Source: CAYMPW01 sp964558505 | GTDB taxonomy: Archaea > Thermoplasmatota > Thermoplasmata > Methanomassiliicoccales > Methanomethylophilaceae | Direction of reading: 5' to 3' | Length of the DNA: 16,595 nucleotides | NCBI GenBank assembly: GCA_964558505.1 | Contig: CAZLEI010000028.1 | Coordinates: forward strand, 1 to 16,595 | In this document: positions 6,408 through 13,025 of the stretch, one piece after another | How positions within the stretch are numbered: the first letter of the stretch is position 1 | How the letters are laid out: the number at the start of each line of letters is the position of its first letter | Translations under genes and position numbers: made by a program | Notes under the pieces: generated by a model | Seen by the model: only the letters and a program-made list of their open reading frames with translations | What the model was told of the DNA's origin: nothing | The model's database searches: none

Positions 6408-7040
6408 TCACCGCTTGACCGCGACGAAAGCAACCCAATTGCTGTCTTCCACCGTCGTGGCCGTGGCCTCGAATCCGGCCTTCCCAAGCATCTTGATCAT
6501 GATCTGGTTGTCGACGAGCCTCATGCCGGTCATCTCCGACCAGCCGGCATTCCTCTCTTCGAAGTCCGGGTGGGGATATGATTCGGATACGATCAGGAGG
6601 ATGCCGCCCCTTCTCAGCACCCGTGCAGCCTCCTCGAGCCCCCTGGCGAGATCCGGCCAGAAGAAGTACGTCTCCACGGCAGTGGCGAGATCGAAGGACC
6701 CGCCTTCGAAGGGCAGGTCCGAGACATCCCCCTTCAGCACGGCAAGCCGTTCGGCGCTCATGAGGTCCGCCGCGGTCTCCGACGTGAGTTCCAGGGCGGT
6801 GTCGGACGGGTCGATTCCGATCAGCTTGGACGAAGGATACATCCTGCCCAGGAGGTTCAGCATGTTCCCTCCGCCGCACCCGATGTCCAGTATCTCGGAG
6901 GGGCCGATATCCGGCAGGCAGGAAAGGCCCCACCTGGACAGTGCATCATGGCTTGAGTTCATCCTCTCGAGGGTGGACCTGCCCTCCTCGCCTTGAGGGT
7001 TTCCGCACTGGGTGGATGCAATCGTCTTCTCTTCGTCCAT
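6408..7040 (-). CDS. Class I SAM-dependent methyltransferase
   Basis: A 210-aa protein with the SAM-binding motif I, ILDIGCGGGNML, at about residues 50-61, the acidic end of strand 2 in LIGIDPSD, a motif near GDVSDLPFEGGSFD, and the strand 4 region AVETYFFWPD. The N-terminal block CGNPQGEEGR then LERMNSSHDALSRWGL is shared by a group of uncharacterised methyltransferases common in gut anaerobes. The substrate is unknown. The frame stays open to 7169, but the ATG at 7040 is preferred: the TATA-like sequence at 7062-7069 is 25 bases away, giving a leaderless message, and the upstream residues look random. Its stop is adjacent to that of the acetyltransferase, with no spacer. Confidence 0.87.
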   Translation of the reverse strand: MDEEKTIASTQCGNPQGEEGRSTLERMNSSHDALSRWGLSCLPDIGPSEILDIGCGGGNMLNLLGRMYPSSKLIGIDPSDTALELTSETAADLMSAERLAVLKGDVSDLPFEGGSFDLATAVETYFFWPDLARGLEEAARVLRRGGILLIVSESYPHPDFEERNAGWSEMTGMRLVDNQIMIKMLGKAGFEATATTVEDSNWVAFVAVKR

Positions 7041-7061
7041 GCGGGGGTATCCATATACGCT

Positions 7062-7069
7062 GATATATA
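7062..7069 (-). promoter_or_regulatory. TATA box for the methyltransferase gene
   Basis: Reads CTATATAT on the minus strand, centred about 25 bases before the chosen ATG. There is no ribosome site between them. Confidence 0.6.
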
Positions 7070-7305
7070 GCACATCGAAGGCCGGTGCATCCTGTCGGGA
7101 TGGCCCATGCCGCCATGTGCTGGATCCGGCCGCACAGCAGTGATGCGGATCGCGCATCCATGGCACCATTTTGACGGCGTTTTAACAATGGACACAGTCT
7201 GATGCATATGATGCGCGGAATGGTCCTCTGCATGCAATGCCGCGGCCGGGATGCTGTCCGTCTGCTCCTTTCCACACGCCAAGTCGAGTATCATCGCAAT
7301 GAAAG

Positions 7306-7314
7306 TTTTATATC
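7306..7314 (+). promoter_or_regulatory. TATA box for tRNA-Ala
   Basis: TTTTATATC is centred about 34 bases before the first tRNA base, so transcription would start roughly 8-10 bases upstream of the mature 5' end. The rest of the 303-base gap (7041-7343) shows no gene. Confidence 0.6.
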
Positions 7315-7343
7315 CTTTACGGACATCCAGAGCATACCCAAAT

Positions 7344-7421
7344 GGGCAAGTAGATCAGCCCGGTTAGATCGCATCGTTCGCAACGATGAGGCCGCGAGTT
7401 CGAATCTCGCCTTGTCCACCA
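7344..7421 (+). tRNA. tRNA-Ala, anticodon CGC, CCA encoded
   Basis: A full cloverleaf can be drawn. Acceptor GGGCAAG (7344-7350) pairs with CTTGTCC (7411-7417), including the G3-U70 wobble that marks alanine tRNAs. D stem GATC/GATC (7353-7356, 7367-7370). Anticodon stem CATCG/CGATG with loop TTCGCAA (7377-7383), so the anticodon CGC is at 7379-7381 and reads GCG. T stem GCGAG/CTCGC with loop TTCGAAT (7399-7405). Discriminator A7418 and genomic CCA 7419-7421. No intron. An accessory-looking region begins directly downstream, but I find no second copy of the tRNA 3' end in the window. Confidence 0.96.
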
Positions 7422-7733
7422 TTTGAATCTGGCTCGGAGAGGTAGTTTGCCTTTCCGGAAAATGATATTTTCGCCGATCCAAAAGGGTGTTTTAAGAATA
7501 TAATGATGCAGGCCGAGAGGTTTTGCGGTTCGGAAAGACTTCGCTGATGCTCTGTCGTGTAGGCTCCGATAAAAATGAAAGGTCGATCGGGATCAATCGG
7601 AGCCTGCTTGCAGACTCGTCTCAATAACTTCGAGCTCTGTCATGGCTATTGGTGCTATGTGCATCAGGGCTGCTGAATGATTGCCGTAAATCCCATTCAG
7701 AATACATCCATGTGTAATGCGAGATCTCTGATC
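7422..7733. other. Gene-free stretch after tRNA-Ala, with an inverted repeat
   Basis: 312 bases without a supportable gene. The notable element is a 10-bp perfect inverted repeat, AGGCTCCGAT (7561-7570) and ATCGGAGCCT (7596-7605), extended by a wobble and a G-C pair to 7559-7607, with a 25-base spacer. No integrase or tRNA 3'-end duplicate was found. Confidence 0.5.
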
Positions 7734-7909
7734 ATGAAGGGTGATTCGTATTCTTACTCTGTATTGTTCGAACTGACTGGGTGGTTTGATTCTGGACAGG
7801 ATGATAAATTTACCTTCCGGAAGAGCCCGTTTTTGCAGACATCGAAGAGCATCTCGAGAAGGCTTTTGCACAGGCTTCTGCCTGCCGTCGCGCGGAGGGA
7901 TCCCCATGA
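7734..7909 (+). pseudogene. Probable frameshifted small gene, first of the cassette
   Basis: From an ATG at 7734 the frame reads MKGDSYSYSVLFELTGWFD and on to GQDDK. The protein-like sequence then continues in another frame, IYLPEEPVFADIEEHLEKAF and onward, to a TGA at 7907-7909 that overlaps the next gene's ATG. A single missing A in the run at 7806-7808 would join the two parts into one protein of about 59 aa. The second part has no start codon of its own, which supports a joined gene. No known family recognised. Either a real mutation or a sequence error. Confidence 0.4.
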
Positions 7910-8028
7910 CCTGGAGGTTCCATTCCAAGTATTACGCCCACACGATCGAGAGGCTTTTCGATGGTTGCGAGCTGCCTGCATACAATCTCCAGATCATCAA
8001 GAAGCTAGTCAAGGAGGCATCACAATGA
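7906..8028 (+). CDS. Hypothetical 40-aa protein
   Basis: ATG at 7906 overlaps the preceding TGA (ATGA), and its own TGA overlaps the next gene's ATG at 8025, so it is locked between two neighbours in an operon. It starts MTWRFHSKYYAHTIERLFDG, then a helix-like tail with a basic face (NLQIIKKLVKEASQ). Rich in aromatic and basic residues, with no cysteine pair or membrane span. GGAGG occurs at 7895-7899, about 6 bases upstream, which supports the start. Unrecognised. Confidence 0.5.
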   Translation: MTWRFHSKYYAHTIERLFDGCELPAYNLQIIKKLVKEASQ

Positions 8029-8432
8029 CCTTCGTCATCCACATCGAGGGCGAAGGCATATCATCATCCGCCCCAATCTCGGTGGAAATGATGAGGGGAG
8101 GTGATAATGTGAAATGTGAATGGAAAGAACTCGAGTCGCTTTCCAAGGACGAGCTGATAATCGAGCTCGTGAAGGCCAGGTGGGAGATGAGGAATCTCAT
8201 GTCCGTACTGGGGAGGCTGTCCGAAACAGGATCCGAGGGCTTTTTATGCGCTTCCGGAAGCAAACCTTCGGAAGAATGGTTGGGGAAGATAGAATCCAAG
8301 GCTCGCAAGGATGCGGGGTCTGATGAGGATTTCTATTCCTGCACGCTTCAAGAATACGGCGTAGATGAAAAAACCGCTGATGAATGCTACGACAGTCTGA
8401 TGGAGCAACGTGACGAGAAGGAGTCGATCTGA
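8025..8432 (+). CDS. Hypothetical 135-aa protein of the mini-gene cassette
   Basis: ATG at 8025 has AAGGAGG at 8010-8016, 8 bases upstream, and overlaps the previous stop by 4 bases. Residues 1-20 look beta-like (MTFVIHIEGEG...). A helical stretch follows at about 36-66 (LESLSKDELIIELVKARWEM), then an acidic C-terminal half with three cysteines (C75, C106, C121) and a very acidic end. A second possible start is the GTG at 8109, with GGGGAG just upstream, which would remove the first 28 residues. Soluble. Size, overlap and composition resemble accessory genes of viruses or integrated elements; no family recognised. The frame stays open upstream to 7677, but without a ribosome site. Confidence 0.6.
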   Translation: MTFVIHIEGEGISSSAPISVEMMRGGDNVKCEWKELESLSKDELIIELVKARWEMRNLMSVLGRLSETGSEGFLCASGSKPSEEWLGKIESKARKDAGSDEDFYSCTLQEYGVDEKTADECYDSLMEQRDEKESI

Positions 8433-8572
8433 TGTCGATCCCTCGCAAACTTAAAGCTGAGAAAGTCACGATAACCACAGGGAAGATTGACGAAGGAAAC
8501 TTGAAAAGACAGACCGGGAATCACAAAGCGCAGAGTTACAAGGCACGCGACGACGTTGAGATCGTCGTCTAA
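8432..8572 (+). CDS. Hypothetical 46-aa basic protein
   Basis: ATG shares a base with the TGA of the preceding gene (TGATG), and AAGGAG at 8418-8423 is 8 bases upstream, so both start and operon membership are well supported. It is strongly basic in the first 38 residues and ends DDVEIVV. The stretch VTITTGKIDEGNLKRQT-GN resembles part of the next, broken frame (ITTRKTITPEDVGKRKTFIGN), hinting at a tandem duplication. No family recognised. Confidence 0.55.
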   Translation: MSIPRKLKAEKVTITTGKIDEGNLKRQTGNHKAQSYKARDDVEIVV

Positions 8573-8607
8573 AAAATATCCAAATTCCTCTAAGGGGGAG
8601 TGCCCTG

Positions 8608-8798
8608 ATGCGGGGACCGTCATCAAGGGCGACAGGGCTGATATAACGACCCGTAAAACGATAACTCCCGAGGACGTTGGGAAGAGAAAGACATTCATCG
8701 GGAACGTCACCGCGACAGTGTTTTTCGGACGCAGGAGGGGATCAAAACGATTCCCGTCGAGGATACGGTCCCATTTTCATTGTTCCCGGGTAAGTTGA
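8608..8798 (+). pseudogene. Probable frameshifted small gene in the cassette
   Basis: A strong ribosome site (AAGGGGGAG, 8592-8600) precedes the ATG at 8608, but that frame stops after 12 codons. One extra G in the run 8612-8615 would shift it into a protein-like frame (TVIKGDRADITTRKTITPED, then VGKRKTFIGNVTATVFF), which has no usable start of its own. A second shift at the T run 8721-8725 would lead into a frame (RTQEGIKTIPVEDTVPFSLF...) that continues into the Cys-rich gene at 8855-8974. The exact extent is uncertain. Confidence 0.35.
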
Positions 8799-8854
8799 AA
8801 AGATCCAAGTGCCCGCGCCTGGACTTTGGAACTTTGTCAAGAGAGGATGACACT

Positions 8855-8974
8855 ATGGCCTGCAATTGCAGCCATTGTCTGAATTTGATAATAGTGGATG
8901 GCATCAAGGCCTGCAACATCAATGATTTTGCGCATATGGTCCACGATTGTGACTCTTGCGACAGATGGGGATGA
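8855..8974 (+). CDS. Cys-rich 39-aa mini-protein, possible zinc-binding
   Basis: Six cysteines in 39 residues: C3, C5 and C8 (ACNCSHC), C20, then C32 and C35 (DCDSCDRWG), with H7 and H30 nearby. Two C-x2-C pairs separated by about 23 residues suggest one zinc-ribbon-like fold or a small metal site. AGAGG at 8842-8846 is 8 bases before the ATG. The frame stays open upstream, so it may be the C-terminal part of the broken gene before it. Unrecognised. Confidence 0.45.
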   Translation: MACNCSHCLNLIIVDGIKACNINDFAHMVHDCDSCDRWG

Positions 8975-9065
8975 TCAGGGTCATACGGAGCAGATGCCCG
9001 TGAGCTCCATCCGTATTGGCTCTGCGATCGTGATATGACATCCGCAGGCAAGGATGCATAGGAAT

Positions 9066-9077
9066 GGTGCGCGCACC
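9066..9077. repeat. 12-bp perfect palindrome
   Basis: GGTGCGCGCACC in the 278-base gap between 8974 and 9253. A small stem CGGAC/GTCCG follows at about 9096-9113. It could be a protein site; there is nothing else to support this. Confidence 0.35.
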
Positions 9078-9252
9078 GTCGAGATCATCATATCTCCGGA
9101 CCCGCTTGTGTCCGAAGGTCCTATCGTCGATTCCATTTCGTTCTTCTTCTGGGCAGGTATAACGTTAATCGATCATGCGTTCCCATCGACATGCACGACG
9201 GCTTGGATAACAGGCTCCTTCTGAAATACGGCAGGTATCGATATCGAGGTTC

Positions 9253-9678
9253 ATGTCGGATGACAACGAAGGCTATCGCCTGAGGGATCTTGTGAAGTTC
9301 ACCATGGTTACCCATAACTTTCCTACTTCGGATGGGATCGAGGTCATCGTCGAGAAGCGCGGATCCGATTGGTATGTCAAGGTCCTGAGATTGGGGCACC
9401 TCTGTGGATGCCATACCAGTTCCGACGATGATGTTTGGGGCATCAACCTGATGCCCCAGCAGATCAGAAGACTCAAAGTGATGCTGAAGAGGTATGATGT
9501 ACTCGGATGGAAGGAGGAGTACATGCCGTCGGAATTGATATTGGACGGATACTGGTGGGACGTTGAACTGGTATTCCCCGAAGGCGTGAAGAAATCCGGC
9601 GGGCAGTTGGTTTATCCCGAACAGTATTTGCCGTTCCACAGGGCATTCCTGCATTTTGTCGCAGAGACGTTCATGTGA
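9253..9678 (+). CDS. Hypothetical 141-aa protein
   Basis: A well-formed soluble protein with mixed alpha/beta character: a beta-like N-terminal half (DGIEVIVEKRGSDWYVKVLR), a CGC pair near residues 52-54, a helix (LMPQQIRRLKVMLKRYDVLG), then LDGYWWDVELVFPEG, GGQLVYPE and a final helix ending AETFM. The DG-x-WW-x-ELVF...SGG...YPE pattern resembles small uncharacterised domains in gut anaerobes, but I cannot name one. ATG at 9253 is the first start after an in-frame stop; the ribosome site (GAGG) is weak. A TATA-like GGTATAACG occurs near 9160. A long opposing frame (9121-9855) overlaps it and is taken as a shadow. Confidence 0.6.
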   Translation: MSDDNEGYRLRDLVKFTMVTHNFPTSDGIEVIVEKRGSDWYVKVLRLGHLCGCHTSSDDDVWGINLMPQQIRRLKVMLKRYDVLGWKEEYMPSELILDGYWWDVELVFPEGVKKSGGQLVYPEQYLPFHRAFLHFVAETFM

Positions 9679-9719
9679 ACCGGGAATGGACCGGCCTTCT
9701 TCCATCATATCGACTATAT

Positions 9720-9748
9720 GATCTCCGACGGCCGATCTCTCGGAGATC
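9720..9748. repeat. Inverted repeat, first of three in a row
   Basis: Perfect 9-bp arms GATCTCCGA (9720-9728) and TCGGAGATC (9740-9748) around an 11-base spacer, 42 bases after the stop of the 141-aa gene. Confidence 0.65.
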
Positions 9749-9749
9749 G

Positions 9750-9772
9750 ACTGTTGCAAATCATGCAACAGT
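9750..9772. repeat. Hairpin, second of three in a row
   Basis: Perfect 9-bp arms ACTGTTGCA (9750-9758) and TGCAACAGT (9764-9772) with the 5-base loop AATCA, one base after the preceding inverted repeat. No T run follows. Confidence 0.65.
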
Positions 9773-9784
9773 TCAGGAATGCGG

Positions 9785-9844
9785 CGGCATGGAGGCGGAT
9801 GGATATCTGACCCCGCGATTCGGATTGTCGCATCCGCCATGCCG
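9785..9844. repeat. Imperfect inverted repeat, third of three
   Basis: Left arm CGGCATGGAGGCGGATG (9785-9801) and right arm CATCCGCCATGCCG (9831-9844) are complementary apart from a 3-base bulge, with a spacer of about 29 bases. Confidence 0.55.
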
Positions 9845-9953
9845 GTCACGGTCATGCTTGCAGCAGTCGAAGGCTGGCTGATACAGGGGAGAGATACAGG
9901 AAAGCATTGATATCATGTCCTGCATTATGTGAAGCAATGAGGTCGTGCAAATC

Positions 9954-11225
9954 ATGAAAAGCTATCCGGGATCAGAGGAGATCAGGTCAGAGGCATGTCA
10001 TTATTACAATGCCAATAGCAAGTACAGCAACGATTTCATATTGGGTTTCACGTTGACCGAGCCCGTGGATGTCGGAGTCCTCGCAAGGGCAGTGGAACTG
10101 TCCATTCCAAGATACCCGTACATGGCTGTCAGGCTCAAGCAGGACGGCGAGAGGTATGCACTGGTTCCGAATGCAGCACCTGTGCCGGTGTTCACCGAGC
10201 TCCCTTCCGTCTGGGGCCCGGAGTCGAACGATTATCTCTGGTGCGTCTTGGCCGACGGGCGCGACATCGATTTCCATTGCTTCCACGGTCTTGCAGATGG
10301 AAGCGGCATGATGCCCATGGCCCGCACTGTCGTCTGCCGCTATCTGATGCTGAAGCACCCGGACACGCTGGCACAGGATACCATCAATGCGTTCATGAAA
10401 GGAGAGGAATGCAGCGAGGAGGAATGGCTCGACCCCTATCACAATGTTCCGTACGCGGACACTGAGCCGTACATCATGTTCCAGGCGGATTCAGTGTACC
10501 ATCCTGCCGGTGGTCGGTCCGACGGCGAAGGGTATTCGAAGATCATCGCGGTCGACGAGAAGGAGTTCATAGATTACACGACATCTGTCGGAGGCACGCC
10601 CAATCTTGTCGCGTCCCTGTTCATGGGCCGTGCGATGGACGAGCTGCGCCTTTCGGGTGAGAGCGGGATGATGGTCGCCGGAGTCTCGGCCATGGTCAAG
10701 AAGTTCCTGGGTTATCCCGACAACCATCACGATGCCGTATCCCTCCTGTCGTTGGAATTCCCCGAGGATCTGTGCGACATGGACGACCGTGCGGTCATCG
10801 CCGATCTGAGGCTGAAGAGGAACGAAGCGTTCAAGGATTCAAGGATGGCAGGTTACGCCAATTCCATGATGATGTTCGCGGACCTCATAAACTCGCAGGC
10901 CACATTGGCAGAGAAGCGGGCGATCGCTTCGATGTCCGTCGAGAACAACATCGGAGCAATATCCTTCAGTGTCAGCTATATGCGTTCGGAGGACCTCGGC
11001 CCACTCTCGACGTTCATAGAGAGGATGCAGAACGCCGTCGACATCAGGGGGATGCCCTGGATGATGGAGATCGTCGCCGGGTGCGGCAAGATCACATTCA
11101 ATTCCCTCATGTCATCGAATGACGGCAGGCTGTTCGAGGGATTCTGCAGGCAGCTGGATTCCGCAGGTATCGCATATGAGACGATATCCGAGGGATGCCA
11201 ACGTTATGTGGGTTGGGGCTACTGA
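9954..11225 (+). CDS. Stand-alone condensation-type (HxxxDG) acyltransferase
   Basis: A 423-aa protein of the CoA-dependent acyltransferase superfamily, the fold of peptide-synthetase condensation domains and alcohol acetyltransferases. The active-site motif is HGLADGSG, with catalytic H111, D115 and G116 counted from the ATG; the first H of the usual HHxxxDG is F here. The N-terminal part (LARAVELSIPRYPYMAVRLK, about 43-62) is the typical first substrate-lobe helix and strand. Such enzymes esterify alcohols, thiols or amines with an acyl-CoA or carrier-bound acyl group; the substrate is unknown. No carrier or adenylation domain is nearby, so it works alone. ATG at 9954 has AATGAGG at 9935-9941 about 12 bases upstream; the GTG at 9945 lies too close to that site. 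Three inverted repeats precede it and a long hairpin follows. Confidence 0.8.
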   Translation: MKSYPGSEEIRSEACHYYNANSKYSNDFILGFTLTEPVDVGVLARAVELSIPRYPYMAVRLKQDGERYALVPNAAPVPVFTELPSVWGPESNDYLWCVLADGRDIDFHCFHGLADGSGMMPMARTVVCRYLMLKHPDTLAQDTINAFMKGEECSEEEWLDPYHNVPYADTEPYIMFQADSVYHPAGGRSDGEGYSKIIAVDEKEFIDYTTSVGGTPNLVASLFMGRAMDELRLSGESGMMVAGVSAMVKKFLGYPDNHHDAVSLLSLEFPEDLCDMDDRAVIADLRLKRNEAFKDSRMAGYANSMMMFADLINSQATLAEKRAIASMSVENNIGAISFSVSYMRSEDLGPLSTFIERMQNAVDIRGMPWMMEIVAGCGKITFNSLMSSNDGRLFEGFCRQLDSAGIAYETISEGCQRYVGWGY

Positions 11226-11289
11226 AGTGGAGAACTCCCCACGTTTCCTGCCGGACTGACACGGCGTCAGGTGCGCCTTCATGACGCTG

Positions 11290-11349
11290 GCACATGATGT
11301 TGCGATTTCCGACTGCCGTAGAGTTCAACGGCTGTCGCAACATCTGTGC
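11290..11349. repeat. Long imperfect hairpin between convergent genes
   Basis: Left arm GCACA-T-GATGTTGCGA (11290-11305) and right arm TCGCAACATCTGTGC (11335-11349) pair over 15 positions with one bulged T. Inside, GCCGT (11315-11319) pairs with ACGGC (11328-11332). An alternative inner stem, CGAC-T-GCCGT with ACGGC-T-GTCG, would extend the helix further. The 8-mer TGGCACAT occurs at 11288-11295 and again at 11352-11359. It lies in the 268-base gap between convergent genes; no U tract is seen, and no coding frame is supported there. Confidence 0.7.
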
Positions 11350-11493
11350 TATGGCACATATAGTTAGCCGGTGTCATCGAAGCCTTGGTATCGTAACGTG
11401 CACTCCGCAGGATGCAGTCCGTCCGTTCTTGTCCGAAGTTCCTGCGATCAATGGATATGATGTCCATCGAGGTTCACGAACAGTTGGCCGAAG

Positions 11494-13002
11494 TCAGCGC
11501 TTGCGCATCGTGATGTAGACTGCGCTGGCTGCGACGGCCGTTGCGAGAAGGGCCGCGAATATTGCGAGGGCCGTCGTATCCCCATGGACGATCACCGGGA
11601 GGTATTCGGCAGTGTACGCCCTGATGCGGAATGCGCAGGGGCTGGTGTCCCCATCCGATGGTAATTCGGCGGCATCCGCCCATCCGTCGCCCTTGTTCAA
11701 GAATGATCTTCCTGTCTCGAGATACGGGTGGTTCTCTACTTCACCGCCCTCGTTCACTATGCTCCCGAACAGGCGAATATAACCCTCGGACGACAAGTTC
11801 AAGACTATCGAGAATCTCTCACCTTCCGACAGGTGGATCCTGTACATGCTCACATCGACTATGCAGTACTCCATCATGCCGATCGTTGTGCCAGTGATGG
11901 ATTCCTCCATCCTGGATTTTCCGTCGGTGGGATCGGCGGACGAGTCGAGGCCCGTGTATATCTGCATGGTGTAGGTCGCGTTCCCGCCGGTGAAGAACGA
12001 GATCTTGTCGAGGTATTCGTCCTCTTTTGCGGTGTATACGTTCGATATGGACGCAGTATTCTCTGTTTTGATGTATTGATTCATGAATGTCGTATCGTAC
12101 TGATACGTGTTGTGCGCTCCATGGATGCTTGTGGATATCGTGGGGCATGCGCCGACGACGATACACCTCTTGATAGATGATTCATAAGATACCCAGACGT
12201 ATCCGTTTTTATCATTCTCTTCGTCCGTGCCCCAGCTGTTCTTCACCAGCCAGGCACCGTTCTCAGAGGGGCTTTTGCCTTCATCGTCGTGGAAATTCGC
12301 CGCAGGGTAGTCATCATCCCACCCTACCAGCTGCATGCTGTGCCCCTGATCATTCGGAGCGCTGACATACAAGGTCTGCTTCGTGTCGCTGTAATCGTCG
12401 TCCACGGTTCTGGGACGTTCCATGTACACGCTCAACGTGCATCCGTATCCCTCGATCATCAGGGCTTTGGCATCGTCGATCTGTTTGGAGGAATACGTTC
12501 TCGTGAAGTCCACTGTGTACTCCGATGAGTATCTGAGGGCCTCGTCCACGTATCCCTGGTCCAGCGAACTGTACGGGACTAGATCCTCGCTCACCAATCC
12601 CGAACCGGTGGTGCACATCAATGATCCGCCTTCCGCTGCTCCGCCGATCTCATATGCCGGATGCCCGGTGTTGTTTACAAGGATGTCGGGATTCTCGCCG
12701 TCGGGATAGTTGTAGATGAAATATGCAAGATGGGCCTCCGACAGGTCGATGTCGGCATCCGCGTATCCGCGCGAGATCAGCGATGTCTCCGCCGAAGCGA
12801 TGAAGCCGAACGACCAGCATGTGCCATGCTTCCCCTGGTCCTTGACAGATGTGACCCAGCCGAGTTCATCCTGGTTGAAGTTGCTCGGAACATCCGCTTC
12901 CGGGCCGTCTTCGGCGGAAACGCCTGCCGATGTCATGCCGGCGGTCGTCAGCAGCATCATCAGGACAAGCACGGCCGTCAGGCCCAACCGTCCGGATCTC
13001 AT
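11494..13002 (-). CDS. Secreted, membrane-anchored C1 (papain) family peptidase
   Basis: A 502-aa cysteine peptidase acting outside the cell. Residues 1-30 are a signal peptide (MRSGRLGL, then a hydrophobic core, then SAGVSA). The peptidase domain follows directly without a long propeptide: oxyanion Q56 and nucleophile C62 in VKDQGKHGTCWSFG, H221 in NDQGHSMQLVGWDDD, N255 in WLVKNSWGTD. After it comes a beta-rich domain of about 190 residues (roughly 275-465), like the lectin-like domain that accompanies archaeal C1 peptidases. A C-terminal hydrophobic helix (ALAIFAALLATAVAASAVY) and MRKR anchor it. The ATG at 13002 is chosen because TATATA at 13026-13031 is 26 bases away (leaderless) and the signal peptide starts there; a further 19 in-frame codons upstream do not look natural. 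Confidence 0.93.
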   Translation of the reverse strand: MRSGRLGLTAVLVLMMLLTTAGMTSAGVSAEDGPEADVPSNFNQDELGWVTSVKDQGKHGTCWSFGFIASAETSLISRGYADADIDLSEAHLAYFIYNYPDGENPDILVNNTGHPAYEIGGAAEGGSLMCTTGSGLVSEDLVPYSSLDQGYVDEALRYSSEYTVDFTRTYSSKQIDDAKALMIEGYGCTLSVYMERPRTVDDDYSDTKQTLYVSAPNDQGHSMQLVGWDDDYPAANFHDDEGKSPSENGAWLVKNSWGTDEENDKNGYVWVSYESSIKRCIVVGACPTISTSIHGAHNTYQYDTTFMNQYIKTENTASISNVYTAKEDEYLDKISFFTGGNATYTMQIYTGLDSSADPTDGKSRMEESITGTTIGMMEYCIVDVSMYRIHLSEGERFSIVLNLSSEGYIRLFGSIVNEGGEVENHPYLETGRSFLNKGDGWADAAELPSDGDTSPCAFRIRAYTAEYLPVIVHGDTTALAIFAALLATAVAASAVYITMRKR

Positions 13003-13025
13003 GATTATGAATCGTTCATCCAGGC

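Noticed and set aside
7677..8024. Upstream extension of the 135-aa gene to a 251-codon frame
   Set aside because: The ATG at 8025 has an ideal ribosome site and overlaps the preceding stop. The extension overlaps two other small genes in different frames.
7400..9700. Integration of the accessory zone at tRNA-Ala with flanking att sites
   Set aside because: I looked for a second copy of the tRNA 3' end and for an integrase and found neither in the window. The idea stays open only if the element extends or has decayed.
9121..9855. Minus-strand frame of 244 codons over the 141-aa gene and the inverted repeats
   Set aside because: The plus-strand frame is more protein-like, with hydrophobic periodicity and aromatic residues. 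The minus frame has no ribosome site or TATA box at its start. Not fully excluded for 9679-9855.
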